This document shows positions 35,457-44,121 of a stretch of 64,000 bases of DNA, piece after piece. The stretch comes from an uncultured Acetatifactor sp. (lineage in GTDB: Bacteria > Bacillota > Clostridia > Lachnospirales > Lachnospiraceae), in NCBI GenBank assembly GCA_947586055.1, contig CANPXL010000008.1, positions 1 through 64,000 of the forward strand. Reading direction: 5' to 3'. Within the stretch, counting starts at the first letter, position 1, and each line of letters opens with the position of its first letter. Below the pieces are notes generated by a model. The model was not told where the DNA came from, ran no database searches, and was given only the letters and a program-made list of their open reading frames with translations. The position numbers and the translations under genes were made by a program.

Positions 35457-36362
35457 ATGCAGTGGTTTGGCACGATAGCGGACAGAATAGCCGAATATCT
35501 GAAAACCTCCACGGTCTATATCACGACCATGGATATCTATGACTATTTTGAAATTATTATCCTTGCTTTTTTGATGTATTATATTCTTGTCTGGGTGAAA
35601 GCCACCAGGGCATGGCTGCTGCTGCGGGGATTGATCGTGATCCTCGTCTTTCTTCTGCTGGCGTTTGTGATGGATATGAGCACGATCAAATGGCTGGCCA
35701 GAAATGTGCTGAGTTTTGCGGTAGTGGCGCTGATCGTAGTCCTGCAGCCGGAGCTGAGACGGGCGCTTGAAAATCTCGGCAGAAGGAATTTTCTGCCGTC
35801 CATGATCTTTTCCGATGCTTCTCACAGGGAACAGGAGATTTTTTCCGAAAAAACCATCAATGAAATTACCAAAGCCTGCGTGGAGATGGGAAGGGCGAAG
35901 ACCGGCGCGCTGATCGTTATTGAGCAGAAGGAATCTCTGAAAGAATATGAGAGGACGGGGATCGATCTGGACGCCATCGTGTCCAGCCAGCTTCTCATCA
36001 ATATTTTTGAGCACAATACGCCGCTCCATGACGGCGCTGTGATCATCCGGGGCAACCGTGTGACTTCCGCCACCTGTTATCTGCCGCTGACGGACAATCA
36101 GGACTTCAGCAAGGAACTGGGGACCAGGCACAGAGCGGGTGTGGGCGTATCGGAAGTGACGGACTCCCTGATCGTGATCGTGTCCGAGGAGACGGGCAAG
36201 ATCAGCGTGGCGTACAACGGCGCGCTGGAAAGGAGCCTGAACGCGGAGCAGTTGAAGGAACGGCTGCAGATGGTGCTGAATAACAGGAGTCCCGAAGAAA
36301 ACGCCGGGACCAGGCGCAGGTGGATAGGAAAGCGCAGGAACAGGGAACAGGAAACGAAATAA
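35457..36362 (+). CDS. cdaA: Membrane diadenylate cyclase CdaA
   Basis: Makes cyclic di-AMP from two ATP at the inner face of the membrane. Three N-terminal helices (about 27-45, 54-72 and 79-95) precede the DAC domain, which has both signature motifs: HDGAVI (DGA) and GTRHRAG (RHR). At 301 residues it is slightly longer than Bacillus CdaA, with a basic C-terminal tail. It is followed by ybbR one base after its stop and by glmM, the conserved cdaA-ybbR-glmM cluster in which GlmM and the YbbR protein modulate the cyclase (established knowledge). Confidence 0.96.
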   Translation: MQWFGTIADRIAEYLKTSTVYITTMDIYDYFEIIILAFLMYYILVWVKATRAWLLLRGLIVILVFLLLAFVMDMSTIKWLARNVLSFAVVALIVVLQPELRRALENLGRRNFLPSMIFSDASHREQEIFSEKTINEITKACVEMGRAKTGALIVIEQKESLKEYERTGIDLDAIVSSQLLINIFEHNTPLHDGAVIIRGNRVTSATCYLPLTDNQDFSKELGTRHRAGVGVSEVTDSLIVIVSEETGKISVAYNGALERSLNAEQLKERLQMVLNNRSPEENAGTRRRWIGKRRNREQETK

Positions 36363-36363
36363 A

Positions 36364-37644
36364 ATGAAAAAGAAGATCTTTCATAACTGGGGACTGAAAC
36401 TGGGATCTCTGGTGCTGGCTTTTTTTCTGTGGCTGCTGGTGATCCAGTTTGACGACCCGCCGGAAAACAAAACATTTCGGGGAATTCCCGTGACGCTGGT
36501 CAACACGGAGCTTCTGGAGCAGCAGAACAAGGTTTACGAGGTGCTGGGCAATACGGACAAGATTTCGGTCACCGTCCGCGCGCCGGGAAGCATTATCAAG
36601 GATCTTGACGCTTCCGATATTGCGGCTGTGGCCGATATCAGCAAGCTTACGGAGATCAATACCATAGCCATTTCCCTGTCGGTACAGTCCGCGGATGACG
36701 TGGAATCGATCAAGAGCAACCCGGATGTGCTGCGGCTGAGCGTGGAGGACAGAACCACAAAACGGATCAATCTGCATTACAATATTGTGGGAGAGGTGGC
36801 GGAAGGCTATATCGTATCGAACGCCCAGCTTGATCTGAACCAGATTGAGATCACGGGCCCCAAATCGGCGGTTGACCGCGTCAGCGATGCCTGCGTGGAG
36901 ATTGACGTGACGGGGGCCAGTACCAATCTGTCGGCCAATGTGGATGTACAGCTTTACGACGGGGACGGCAAGCTGGTGGACCACAGCGGTATTACCAAGA
37001 ATGTGAACTATGTGCGCATGACGGTGGAGGTACTGGCGACCAGGGAGGTGCCGATTGTTGTGAGCACGGTGGGAACGCCGGCGAACGGGTATCTGACAAC
37101 GGGCGAGGTTCTGTGCGATCCCGATACGATTGTCATTGCGGGCACTTCTTCTGTGCTTTCCGGCGTGAACCGCATCGTCATTCCGGCGGAAGAGGTGGAC
37201 ATCACCAACGCCGACGAGACCGTGGTTTCCAGCGTTAATATACGCGAACTGCTTTCGGCTCTGAATGTAAAAGCGGCGGACAGCAGTTTTAACGGCATTG
37301 TGACGGTCACGGTTCCCATTGAGAAAAAGGCGGAGCGGACGCTGGAGATCGATCCCGAGACGATCGCCGTTGTGAATGTGCCGGAAGGCGCTGAGGTTCA
37401 TCTGGAGCAGGGGCAGACACCTTTCAGCCTGTCCGTGTCCGGACTGGAATCAGAAGTGTCGCAGGTAACGCCGGGAAGTCTGAATGCGCGGGTGGATCTG
37501 AAGGCATGGATGGAGGAACAGGAGCTGGAGGAACTGCCGGCCGGGGTCCATCGGGTGCCCGTGACGCTTGATCTGCCAGAGAATGTGGAGAAAAGGGAAG
37601 ATGTTTCCGTTCTGATCATAGTGGAAAAGTTGGAGGATATGTGA
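36364..37644 (+). CDS. ybbR: YbbR-domain protein, regulator of CdaA
   Basis: 426 residues: an N-terminal signal anchor (HNWGLKLGSLVLAFFLWLLV, about 7-26), the hallmark of the family, followed by about four extracytoplasmic YbbR repeats. The repeats are visible as alternating VTVRAP/VEV-type strands and the recurring patterns EGYIVSNAQLDLNQIEITGP and NGYLTTGEVLCDPDTIVIAG. The protein is called CdaR in Bacillus, where it controls CdaA; it is unrelated to the diacid regulator CdaR at 7130. The start codon lies one base after the cdaA stop and the gene runs up to glmM. Confidence 0.92.
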   Translation: MKKKIFHNWGLKLGSLVLAFFLWLLVIQFDDPPENKTFRGIPVTLVNTELLEQQNKVYEVLGNTDKISVTVRAPGSIIKDLDASDIAAVADISKLTEINTIAISLSVQSADDVESIKSNPDVLRLSVEDRTTKRINLHYNIVGEVAEGYIVSNAQLDLNQIEITGPKSAVDRVSDACVEIDVTGASTNLSANVDVQLYDGDGKLVDHSGITKNVNYVRMTVEVLATREVPIVVSTVGTPANGYLTTGEVLCDPDTIVIAGTSSVLSGVNRIVIPAEEVDITNADETVVSSVNIRELLSALNVKAADSSFNGIVTVTVPIEKKAERTLEIDPETIAVVNVPEGAEVHLEQGQTPFSLSVSGLESEVSQVTPGSLNARVDLKAWMEEQELEELPAGVHRVPVTLDLPENVEKREDVSVLIIVEKLEDM

Positions 37645-37647
37645 GCA

Positions 37648-38997
37648 ATGGCCAGATTATTTGGGACCGACGGTATCAGGGGAATCGCCAATGAGGAACT
37701 GACCCCCCTCCTGGCGCTGCAGCTGGGGCAGGTGGGCGCTTATGTGCTGACAAAAGAAAAGAAACATAAGCCGACGATCATGGTCGGATGCGATACGAGA
37801 ATTTCGGGAGATATGCTGGCGAACGCCCTGATGGCAGGGGCGTGCTCGGTGGGGGCAAACTGTATTTTCGTGGGAGTCATTCCCACGCCTGCGGTGGCCT
37901 ATCTGACCCGGAAATATCGTGTGGATGCGGGAGTGGTAATCTCCGCTTCCCATAATCCCGTAGAATTTAACGGGATAAAATTCTTCGACGGAAACGGCTA
38001 CAAGCTGCCGGACGCCCTTGAAGATGAGATCGAAAGGCTGATCCGGGATGATCTGAAGGGAATAGAATTTCCCATCGGCCCCGGCGTGGGAAAGGTAAAG
38101 TACCGCACGGACGCCAGAGAAGAATATATCAATCACTCTGTCAGAGCGGTTCCCGTAGATCTGTCAGGGCTGAAGATTGTGGTGGACTGCGCCGAGGGCG
38201 CTTCCTATTATACCTCCGTGGAAGCGCTGAAGGAGCTTGGAGGCAGCGTGGTCGCCATCCATAATAATCCGGACGGTACCAACATTAATTCCAGCTGCGG
38301 TTCCACCCATATGGAAGAACTCAAGGCGCGGGTGGTATACGAAAAAGCCAACGTAGGCCTTGCTTTCGACGGTGACGCCGACAGACTGCTTGCCGTGGAC
38401 GAGAACGGCAGCATTGTGAACGGCGACCAGATCATGGCTATCGTGGGCAATTATATGAAAGGGCAGGGCAAACTGAAGAAGGACACCATCGTGGCCACCG
38501 TCATGAGCAACCTGGGCTTTTTCCTGATGGGGGAGAAGAACGGCATTACCATCGAGCAGACGAAGGTCGGCGACCGCTATGTGCTGGAACGGATGAAGGA
38601 GATCGGCGCAAGCCTTGGCGGCGAGCAGTCGGGGCATATTATCTTTCTGGATGAAAACACGACCGGGGACGGTCTGCTGAGCGCCCTGCATCTTCTGCAG
38701 GTGATGGTAGAGACGGGAAAGAGCCTGTCGGAACTGGCCGGCATTATGGAAGTGCTTCCGCAGGCGCTGGTAAACGCCAGGGTGGCAAACCACAAAAAGC
38801 ACAACTACATGGAATATCCCGTCATCGTGGACGCCATCCGGAAGGTGGAAGCCAAATTTGAAGGGCAGGGGCGCGTGCTGATCAGACCCTCGGGAACAGA
38901 GCCGCTGGTCCGCGTGATGATCGAGGGAAAAGATCAGCAGGTGATTTGGGAGGAAGCGCAGAAGCTGGCAGATCTGATCCAGGATGTCATGTTTTAA
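37648..38997 (+). CDS. glmM: Phosphoglucosamine mutase
   Basis: Converts glucosamine-6-phosphate to glucosamine-1-phosphate for UDP-GlcNAc and peptidoglycan synthesis. At 449 residues it is of standard size. It starts ARLFGTDGIRGIAN. The phosphoserine loop is ISASHNPVEFNG with S101, the metal loop is FDGDADRLLAVDENG, the sugar-binding loop is GGEQSGHI and the phosphate-binding loop is RPSGTEPLVRVMIEG. The ATG has GGAGG (within the end of ybbR) about 11 bases upstream. In Bacillus it binds CdaA and lowers c-di-AMP synthesis. Confidence 0.97.
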   Translation: MARLFGTDGIRGIANEELTPLLALQLGQVGAYVLTKEKKHKPTIMVGCDTRISGDMLANALMAGACSVGANCIFVGVIPTPAVAYLTRKYRVDAGVVISASHNPVEFNGIKFFDGNGYKLPDALEDEIERLIRDDLKGIEFPIGPGVGKVKYRTDAREEYINHSVRAVPVDLSGLKIVVDCAEGASYYTSVEALKELGGSVVAIHNNPDGTNINSSCGSTHMEELKARVVYEKANVGLAFDGDADRLLAVDENGSIVNGDQIMAIVGNYMKGQGKLKKDTIVATVMSNLGFFLMGEKNGITIEQTKVGDRYVLERMKEIGASLGGEQSGHIIFLDENTTGDGLLSALHLLQVMVETGKSLSELAGIMEVLPQALVNARVANHKKHNYMEYPVIVDAIRKVEAKFEGQGRVLIRPSGTEPLVRVMIEGKDQQVIWEEAQKLADLIQDVMF

Positions 38998-39084
38998 ATC
39001 GTGCTTGTTTTTCCTTTCCAATCATGTTACAGTATAAGAGGTTCTTAAGAAGGCGGGTATCAAAGCGCAGAGAAAGGGATTTCC

Positions 39085-39348
39085 ATGGTTAGTCAGAAAG
39101 TTGTCATAAAGAATCCTACCGGTTTACACTTACGCCCGGCGGGCATCCTGTGCAAGGAAGCGATGCAGTTCAAATCGCTGATTACGTTTACCTTTCGGGA
39201 TAATACGGCAAATGCCAAAAGCGTTCTGAGCGTGCTGGGCGCCTGCGTGAAGTGCGGAGACGAGATTGAGCTCGTCTGCGAGGGAGCGGACGAACAGGAG
39301 GCGCTGCAGGCGCTGGTTCAGGCGGTGGAAAGCGGGTTGGGAGAATAA
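39085..39348 (+). CDS. HPr family phosphocarrier protein
   Basis: 87 residues with the HPr fold. H15 in TGLHLRPAG is the PTS phosphorylation site. S46 in AKSVLSVLGA is in the place of the regulatory serine that HPr kinase modifies in Firmicutes. A cysteine pair (C53, C56 in GACVKCGDE) is less usual. The protein may be the general PTS carrier or a paralogue used in carbon-catabolite signalling, as with Crh, though Crh lacks the histidine. The ribosome site is AAAGGGA. It stands alone, convergent with the DUF3048 gene. Confidence 0.9.
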   Translation: MVSQKVVIKNPTGLHLRPAGILCKEAMQFKSLITFTFRDNTANAKSVLSVLGACVKCGDEIELVCEGADEQEALQALVQAVESGLGE

Positions 39349-39363
39349 ACGGTTCACCGGAAT

Positions 39364-40506
39364 TTACCGGAACGTAAAATTGGTATCTGCCAGTACCACG
39401 CAGATCATGGTCTTGCCGGTATTCAAAAGAATTTCGTTTCCGTAGTCGTCGTAAAATCGCGTTGCGCCATAGTCGCTTTTCTTTTCCCAGTTTACATGAA
39501 TTCCTCTGCCGTTGGTAAAATACCAGCCGTCCATCGTGTTGTCGTGGCAGCCCAATGCCAGATAACCTTCGTCGTTCAGCTCATCGTAGACGATATTCTG
39601 AACCAGGATATTCTTGAAGGTGAGCTGCCTGCCCGTGGCCCCGTCGATGTGAGGGCCGTCCGTCCCGCCGGAAAGATACTGAGAGCGGTAGTAAAGCCCG
39701 TCGGACTCATTGTACTCAAAATAACATCTGGTCAGGGGATAGCAGCCTGACATATCAATATAGACGGCGTTCTTTGCGTCGTCCCCGTACTGGGTGAGCG
39801 TGTTCGGGGAGGAAGGGGATGCAAAGAGGAAATGATCTCCGTCGGTCAGCCCTCTGTCGGTAAGAGAATACCCCTTTTTGTTGATGACTTCGAGCAGCCC
39901 CTGGCCGGTGGCGTACAGATTGTGCGGCATCGGACGGCTGTCATCCCGCAGAAAGGCCGCCGCGTCGGCGCCTGTGTGGTCGTTGATGTTCTGCGTGGTG
40001 GGCTGGGCGATCAGGTCGTCAATAAAGTAGGGCCCGCCGCTGTGAACCAGAAAAGCGTCCCATTCAAAAGCCCAGTATGCATAATAAGTCCGGAGACTTC
40101 TGATATTTCCTATAATTTCCAGATCTTCCCAGTTTTCATAGACCGCCATCAGCCGTGAGATGCGCTTTTCCACACAGGCTTCATAGACGACGGAAGCCTC
40201 GGAAAGGTTATACTGGGGCACGGCGCCGATCTCGTTGGGAATGATCACGGCGATGGGCCGGGTATTGGCGGTTTCCTCATCCACCCATTCGTTTGTGAGA
40301 CGGCTGCGGACCATTCCCTCCCGGGGCGGCGCCTCGTCGGCGGAAATATCCGCGGAAGCGTCGGGGCCGTTCGGTTCCGGCACTGTTCCCACCGGGCTGT
40401 GCTCCGGACCGGCGTCCGTTCCGGATAATTCTGTTTTGCCGCTGCCGCCGCAGGCGCAAAGGAGAAGGGAAATGGCTACGGCAAGCCACATTCCGGTTTT
40501 TTTCAT
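39364..40506 (-). CDS. DUF3048 family lipoprotein (YerB-like)
   Basis: 380 residues, exported. The signal peptide ends in a lipobox with C19 (SLLLCAC), followed by a Gly/Ser linker and a low-complexity stretch to about 60. The DUF3048 domain then follows: PIAVIIPNEIGAVPQYNLSE, VVYEACVEKRISRLMAVYEN and RSLRTYYAYWAFEWDAFLVH. The C-terminal half has the companion domain ending LNTGKTMICVVLADTN. Function is unknown: YerB of Bacillus is the named relative, and the domain has been linked to wall-associated proteins. This is the only clear gene on the minus strand. Its promoter is at 40556-40584. Confidence 0.9.
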   Translation of the reverse strand: MKKTGMWLAVAISLLLCACGGSGKTELSGTDAGPEHSPVGTVPEPNGPDASADISADEAPPREGMVRSRLTNEWVDEETANTRPIAVIIPNEIGAVPQYNLSEASVVYEACVEKRISRLMAVYENWEDLEIIGNIRSLRTYYAYWAFEWDAFLVHSGGPYFIDDLIAQPTTQNINDHTGADAAAFLRDDSRPMPHNLYATGQGLLEVINKKGYSLTDRGLTDGDHFLFASPSSPNTLTQYGDDAKNAVYIDMSGCYPLTRCYFEYNESDGLYYRSQYLSGGTDGPHIDGATGRQLTFKNILVQNIVYDELNDEGYLALGCHDNTMDGWYFTNGRGIHVNWEKKSDYGATRFYDDYGNEILLNTGKTMICVVLADTNFTFR

Positions 40507-40555
40507 GATACCTGTTTCCTACCTACTTTCTGTCTGGCTCTTCCGTTCTTTGAAT

Positions 40556-40584
40556 ATTTTAGCACGTTTTGTCTGATTCGTCAT
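40556..40584 (-). promoter_or_regulatory. Promoter of the DUF3048 gene
   Basis: On the minus strand, ATGACG (40584-40579), a 17-base spacer and TAAAAT (40561-40556) with TG in the extended -10 position, about 50 bases before the start codon. Confidence 0.6.
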
Positions 40585-40636
40585 TAAATGAGCGGAAAAT
40601 TAAGATTTTTTAATAAAGTGCCGGGGAATATTTTGC

Positions 40637-40665
40637 TTGCGGACCGCAGATCCGGATAGTATACT
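40637..40665 (+). promoter_or_regulatory. Promoter of the GtrB-like glycosyltransferase
   Basis: TTGCGG (40637-40642), a 17-base spacer and TATACT (40660-40665), about 43 bases before the start codon; divergent from the DUF3048 promoter. Confidence 0.6.
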
Positions 40666-40707
40666 GAATGATATGGAAAAGCTGTACGGAAGGCGGAAGG
40701 AGAGAAG

Positions 40708-41637
40708 ATGAGTCTGTTTAGCGTGATCGTTCCCTGCTATAACGAGGAACAGAATGTGGCTCCTTTTTATGAGGAACTGATAAGACATACCGGTTTTCTG
40801 GGCCAGAGGAACATGGATCTTGAAATTCTGTATGTGGATGACGGGTCCCGCGACCGGACGGCGGAGGAAGTAAAAAAGCTGCGTGAGACGGACGACAGGG
40901 TTCATCTGCTGACCTTTTCCCGGAACTTCGGCAAGGAAGCGGCCATGTATGCGGGACTGGAACATTCCGCCGGCGACTATGTTGTGATCATGGATGCGGA
41001 CCTTCAGGATCCGCCCGCCCTTCTGGAGGAAATGTTCGGATACATGGATCAGGGGTATGACTGCGTTGCCACAAGGCGGGTGACCAGAAAAGGGGAGCCC
41101 CCGATCAGAAGTATTTTTGCCAGAATGTTTTACCGGCTGATGCGGCATATCTCGCGGACGGAGATCATGGACGGAGCGAGGGACTACCGCCTGATGACCA
41201 GACAGGTGGCGGACGCCATTCTGTCCATGGAAGAGTATAACCGCTTTTCCAAAGGGATCTTCGGCTGGGTGGGATTTCGGACAAAGTGGCTGGAATTTGA
41301 GAACGTGGAGCGGCTTCGGGGGGAGACAAAGTGGAGCTTCTGGAAGCTGTTTCTTTATTCCCTGGACGGGATCACGGCTTTTTCCACGGCGCCGCTTATG
41401 CTGGCCTCGGTGGTCGGCGTCCTGTTCTGCGGGATCGCTTTTCTGATGATCCTGTTCATCATTGTGCGGAAGCTGATTTTTGGTGATCCGGTTTCGGGCT
41501 GGCCCTCTTTGGTATGCATTATCCTGATGACCAGCGGTGTGCAGTTTTTCTGCACGGGGATCCTGGGCCAGTATCTGGCAAAGACTTATATGGAGGTCAA
41601 AAGAAGGCCGGTCTATATCCTGAAGGAAAAGCTTTGA
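40708..41637 (+). CDS. Membrane-bound family 2 glycosyltransferase (GtrB/DPM1-like)
   Basis: 309 residues. A GT-A domain starts SLFSVIVPCYNEEQNVAPF, with VDDGSRDRT and the catalytic VIMDADLQDPP (D-x-D region). The acceptor part has DYRLMTRQVADAIL and GFRTKWLEFE. Two C-terminal transmembrane helices follow (about 228-258 and 266-290). This layout is that of GtrB/YkcC-type enzymes, which transfer a sugar from a nucleotide donor to undecaprenyl phosphate. The ATG follows AAGGAGAG. It has its own promoter and opens the glycan region. Confidence 0.92.
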   Translation: MSLFSVIVPCYNEEQNVAPFYEELIRHTGFLGQRNMDLEILYVDDGSRDRTAEEVKKLRETDDRVHLLTFSRNFGKEAAMYAGLEHSAGDYVVIMDADLQDPPALLEEMFGYMDQGYDCVATRRVTRKGEPPIRSIFARMFYRLMRHISRTEIMDGARDYRLMTRQVADAILSMEEYNRFSKGIFGWVGFRTKWLEFENVERLRGETKWSFWKLFLYSLDGITAFSTAPLMLASVVGVLFCGIAFLMILFIIVRKLIFGDPVSGWPSLVCIILMTSGVQFFCTGILGQYLAKTYMEVKRRPVYILKEKL

Positions 41638-41694
41638 GCATCCGCTGTCCCGGACTGAACGGTTATATTTCAAAAAACATAACGGCAGGAATAC

Positions 41695-41723
41695 TTTTCA
41701 TAGAAGCAAAAATCTGGTAAAAT
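41695..41723 (+). promoter_or_regulatory. Promoter of the Spo0A-like gene
   Basis: TTTTCA (41695-41700), a 17-base spacer and TAAAAT (41718-41723) with TG at the extended -10 position. A near-match to the 0A box (AGTCGAA, about 41754) lies downstream of the expected start point. Confidence 0.45.
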
Positions 41724-41778
41724 AAGGGTATTCACAAAAGATAAGGGCTGTCAGTCGAACAAGGAAGGGGACTTTTAA

Positions 41779-42156
41779 GTGGATCTGAATATTGTAAAGG
41801 ATTGCGATTTGGAGAGGTATATTACTGATATTATGCTGGATATTGGGGTTCCGGCGCATTTAAAAGGGTATCATTATCTCCGAGACGCTATTTTGCTGTC
41901 AGGGAGGGATATGGAGGTGGCAAGCAGTGTGACAAAGCTTCTTTATCCCACCATTGCAAGACATTTTCGGACGACAGGTCCGAAGGTGGAACGCGCGATC
42001 AGAAATGCGATCGAGGTTTCCTGGAACAGAGGGAATGCGGAAACATTTGAAAAAGTGTTCGGTTATTCCATGCTGTCCGGGAGAACAAGACCTACGAACA
42101 GCGAGTATATCGCGCGGATAGCAGATAAGGTCCGGCTCGATATTAAAGCAATGTGA
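41779..42156 (+). CDS. Stand-alone Spo0A-type DNA-binding domain protein
   Basis: 125 residues, the whole of which aligns by eye with the C-terminal effector domain of Spo0A: DIGVPAHLKGYHYLRDAILL, TKLLYPTIARHF, KVERAIRNAIEVSWNRGN (recognition helix region), FGYSM and PTNSEYIARIADKVRLD. The phospho-receiver domain of Spo0A (about 130 residues) is missing; only about ten residues precede the domain, and the upstream DNA encodes no receiver in any frame. The GTG start follows AAGGAAGGGG, so this looks like a genuine small gene, not a truncation at a damaged start. It could compete with or mimic Spo0A at 0A boxes independently of phosphorylation (inference). It lies at the head of the glycan locus. 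Confidence 0.9.
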   Translation: MDLNIVKDCDLERYITDIMLDIGVPAHLKGYHYLRDAILLSGRDMEVASSVTKLLYPTIARHFRTTGPKVERAIRNAIEVSWNRGNAETFEKVFGYSMLSGRTRPTNSEYIARIADKVRLDIKAM

Positions 42157-42200
42157 CAGGCAGTGTAACAAAAGTTGGAAGGCCCTTTTTGCGTGAATGA

Positions 42201-42237
42201 ACGGCAGCCGGCGGAGAATTCCTCCGGCTGCTGCCGT
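42201..42237 (+). other. Strong hairpin without T run
   Basis: CAGCCGG (42205-42211) pairs with CCGGCTG (42224-42230) and continues outwards through GGC/GCTG-type pairs to about 42237. It lies between the Spo0A-like gene and the next membrane protein, and may mark the end of the first transcript or an mRNA processing site. Confidence 0.4.
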
Positions 42238-42279
42238 ACAGACGGCGCCGAAGGCGGCGGGGCGGAAAGATGGAAGAAT

Positions 42280-43260
42280 ATGTTGACAGGTATGATTTTG
42301 TGTATGCTGGCGGTGTCGTGGGTGACGGGAAGGGGAATCCTGCGGATCCTGTATGGAGAGAAGCGGGAAGCGTTCTGCCAGGCTGATTTTTTTCTGACAG
42401 GCTGGGTGGCGCTGATCGGTATGGCGCAGGCGTCGCATCTGCTGGCGGTTTTCGGCCGCCTGTCCCTGCAGGCGTGCACTTTTCTGCTGGGCGGAGCCGT
42501 GATCTGCCTGACGTTGGCCATGGGGGCGGTGTCGTTTTTTGCCGGACGCCGCGGGGAAGGGGCGCCCGGGGAAGCGGCGCCCGAAAGGGCATGGAAGAAG
42601 CGGCTGCTTCCCGTTTTGCTCCCCGCGCTTGTGTTTCTTACGCAGGCGGTGTTTCTACTGACCCAGAGCGGCGCCTGTCTGACGGGAGACATGACGCTGG
42701 AGACGGTGACAAGCTTTTTGGATACCGACGGGATCTATCAGGTCAATCCCCTGACCGGTGCGCCGTACGAAAGCGGTATCCCCTTCCGGTTGAAGATTCT
42801 CTGTCTCCCCACGTTTTACAGCGTTCTGTGCCGCGTCTTTTCCGCGCCGCCACAGACGACGGTATGGCAGGCGGTCCCCTGTGTGACGCTGGTCTTAAGC
42901 TACGGCGCGTTTTTCTGCGTGGGGAAGGCGCTGTTTCCGGAATCCCGGAAGCGGCAGGCCTGTTTTCTCACGGTGGCGGCGCTTCTTCTCTGGGCGGGCA
43001 GTTATGCGCCGGGGATGGACGGGTTTGGGTTGCTTTACCAGGGCTGGCGGGGGGAGACCATCCGGAACGCAGTCCTGCTTCCCTATCTGCTCTCTCTGTG
43101 TCTGAGGGGGAAATGGAAATCCGTGCTCCTTTGTATCGCGGCGGAAGCCTGTGTGGTCTGGACCCTGTACGGAGCGGGAGCGTGCCTTTTTGTGGCGGCG
43201 GGCCTGGCCGTTTCCCGGCAGGTATGGGACAGGCGGAAAAAACAGACGGAAAAGGAGTGA
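42280..43260 (+). CDS. Unrecognised polytopic membrane protein
   Basis: 326 residues with about eight hydrophobic segments and a loop MTLETVTSFLDTDGIYQVNP near the middle. I do not recognise a family with certainty; the setting and the LYQGWRGETIRNAVLLPYLL stretch suggest a GT-C-like or DUF6077-like membrane protein. I start at ATG 42280 (MLTGMILCMLAV), which puts the hairpin at 42201 outside the gene. A TTG at 42175 would add 35 hydrophilic, Gly-rich residues. The next gene begins three bases after its stop with its own strong ribosome site, so the pair is probably co-translated. Confidence 0.7.
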   Translation: MLTGMILCMLAVSWVTGRGILRILYGEKREAFCQADFFLTGWVALIGMAQASHLLAVFGRLSLQACTFLLGGAVICLTLAMGAVSFFAGRRGEGAPGEAAPERAWKKRLLPVLLPALVFLTQAVFLLTQSGACLTGDMTLETVTSFLDTDGIYQVNPLTGAPYESGIPFRLKILCLPTFYSVLCRVFSAPPQTTVWQAVPCVTLVLSYGAFFCVGKALFPESRKRQACFLTVAALLLWAGSYAPGMDGFGLLYQGWRGETIRNAVLLPYLLSLCLRGKWKSVLLCIAAEACVVWTLYGAGACLFVAAGLAVSRQVWDRRKKQTEKE

Positions 43261-43263
43261 AAA

Positions 43264-44112
43264 ATGGCGGAACAATTCAGAAATGCATGGCAGCTTGGCT
43301 GGCTGAGATTCACAGGAAACGGGAAACTGCCCGCACTGCTGCTGGCGGCGCTTCTGTTTCTCTGGCTGAGCGGCAGCTGGAAGCGGCACCGGGCGTTCTT
43401 TTGCTATGCCGCCGTCTCCACATTCCTGTGCATGGTGCCCGTGACCGCCGTTATCCTGATGCGGTATCAGACCAGATTTTACGATTATGAGTGGATCTGG
43501 AGCATGGTTCCCATGACCGCCGCGGCCGCCTGGGGAGCGACGGAGTTTCTGGCTCCCCGGCACAACGCGCTTTCATCGTCCCGGACAGGAAAGAACCTGC
43601 CGGTCCTTCTTCTGCTGATGGCAGTGCTTGCGCTGTGCGGCGGCCCCTGGCGCAGCGGCGTCGATGCGAAGGCGCAGCGGGAGAGACGAGATCAGGCTGA
43701 AAAAGCGCTGTCTCTTGTGACGGAGAGCGGAGATGAAGAGATCTGCCTGTGGGCGCCGAAGGAGATCCTGGAGTCCGCCAGAAGACAGTCCGGTTCCCCG
43801 CGCCTGCTCTATGGCAGGAATCTGTGGGAGGAAGCGTTAAACGCGTATTCGTATGATACCTGTTCCGAGGAGATCCGGGAACTGTATCTGTGGATGGAAA
43901 ATGTACAGCGGGAGGGAACGGCGCAGGTGGACGACGGCGAAGGGGGAGAGCGGCTGATCGCCGGGGAAGACTGCCTGAGGACGGCGCTGGGCGCCGGGGC
44001 AAACCGTATTCTGCTGCCGGAGAGGATCGACGGGGAGACGGTGGAAGCATTGGCGCAGCCCCTGCATCTTACCGTGTCCCGGGCGGGCGGATACTATCTT
44101 TTGACAAAGTGA
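43264..44112 (+). CDS. Unrecognised membrane protein, second of the pair
   Basis: 282 residues. Three hydrophobic segments at about 22-38, 45-67 and 78-96 and a fourth at 112-126 are followed by a soluble C-terminal domain of about 150 residues without recognisable motifs. The soluble part has two-layer alpha/beta character (DEEICLWAPKEILESARR, GANRILLPERIDGETVEALA) and probably lies outside. AAAAGGAG precedes the ATG. It may form one functional unit with the protein encoded just upstream; together they have the size of the polytopic proteins often seen in glycan loci. No function assigned. Confidence 0.65.
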   Translation: MAEQFRNAWQLGWLRFTGNGKLPALLLAALLFLWLSGSWKRHRAFFCYAAVSTFLCMVPVTAVILMRYQTRFYDYEWIWSMVPMTAAAAWGATEFLAPRHNALSSSRTGKNLPVLLLLMAVLALCGGPWRSGVDAKAQRERRDQAEKALSLVTESGDEEICLWAPKEILESARRQSGSPRLLYGRNLWEEALNAYSYDTCSEEIRELYLWMENVQREGTAQVDDGEGGERLIAGEDCLRTALGAGANRILLPERIDGETVEALAQPLHLTVSRAGGYYLLTK

Positions 44113-44121
44113 GGAACGAGG

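Noticed and set aside
42175..42279. TTG start giving the membrane protein 35 more residues
   Set aside because: No ribosome site, the extension is hydrophilic and low in complexity, and it would run through a strong hairpin.
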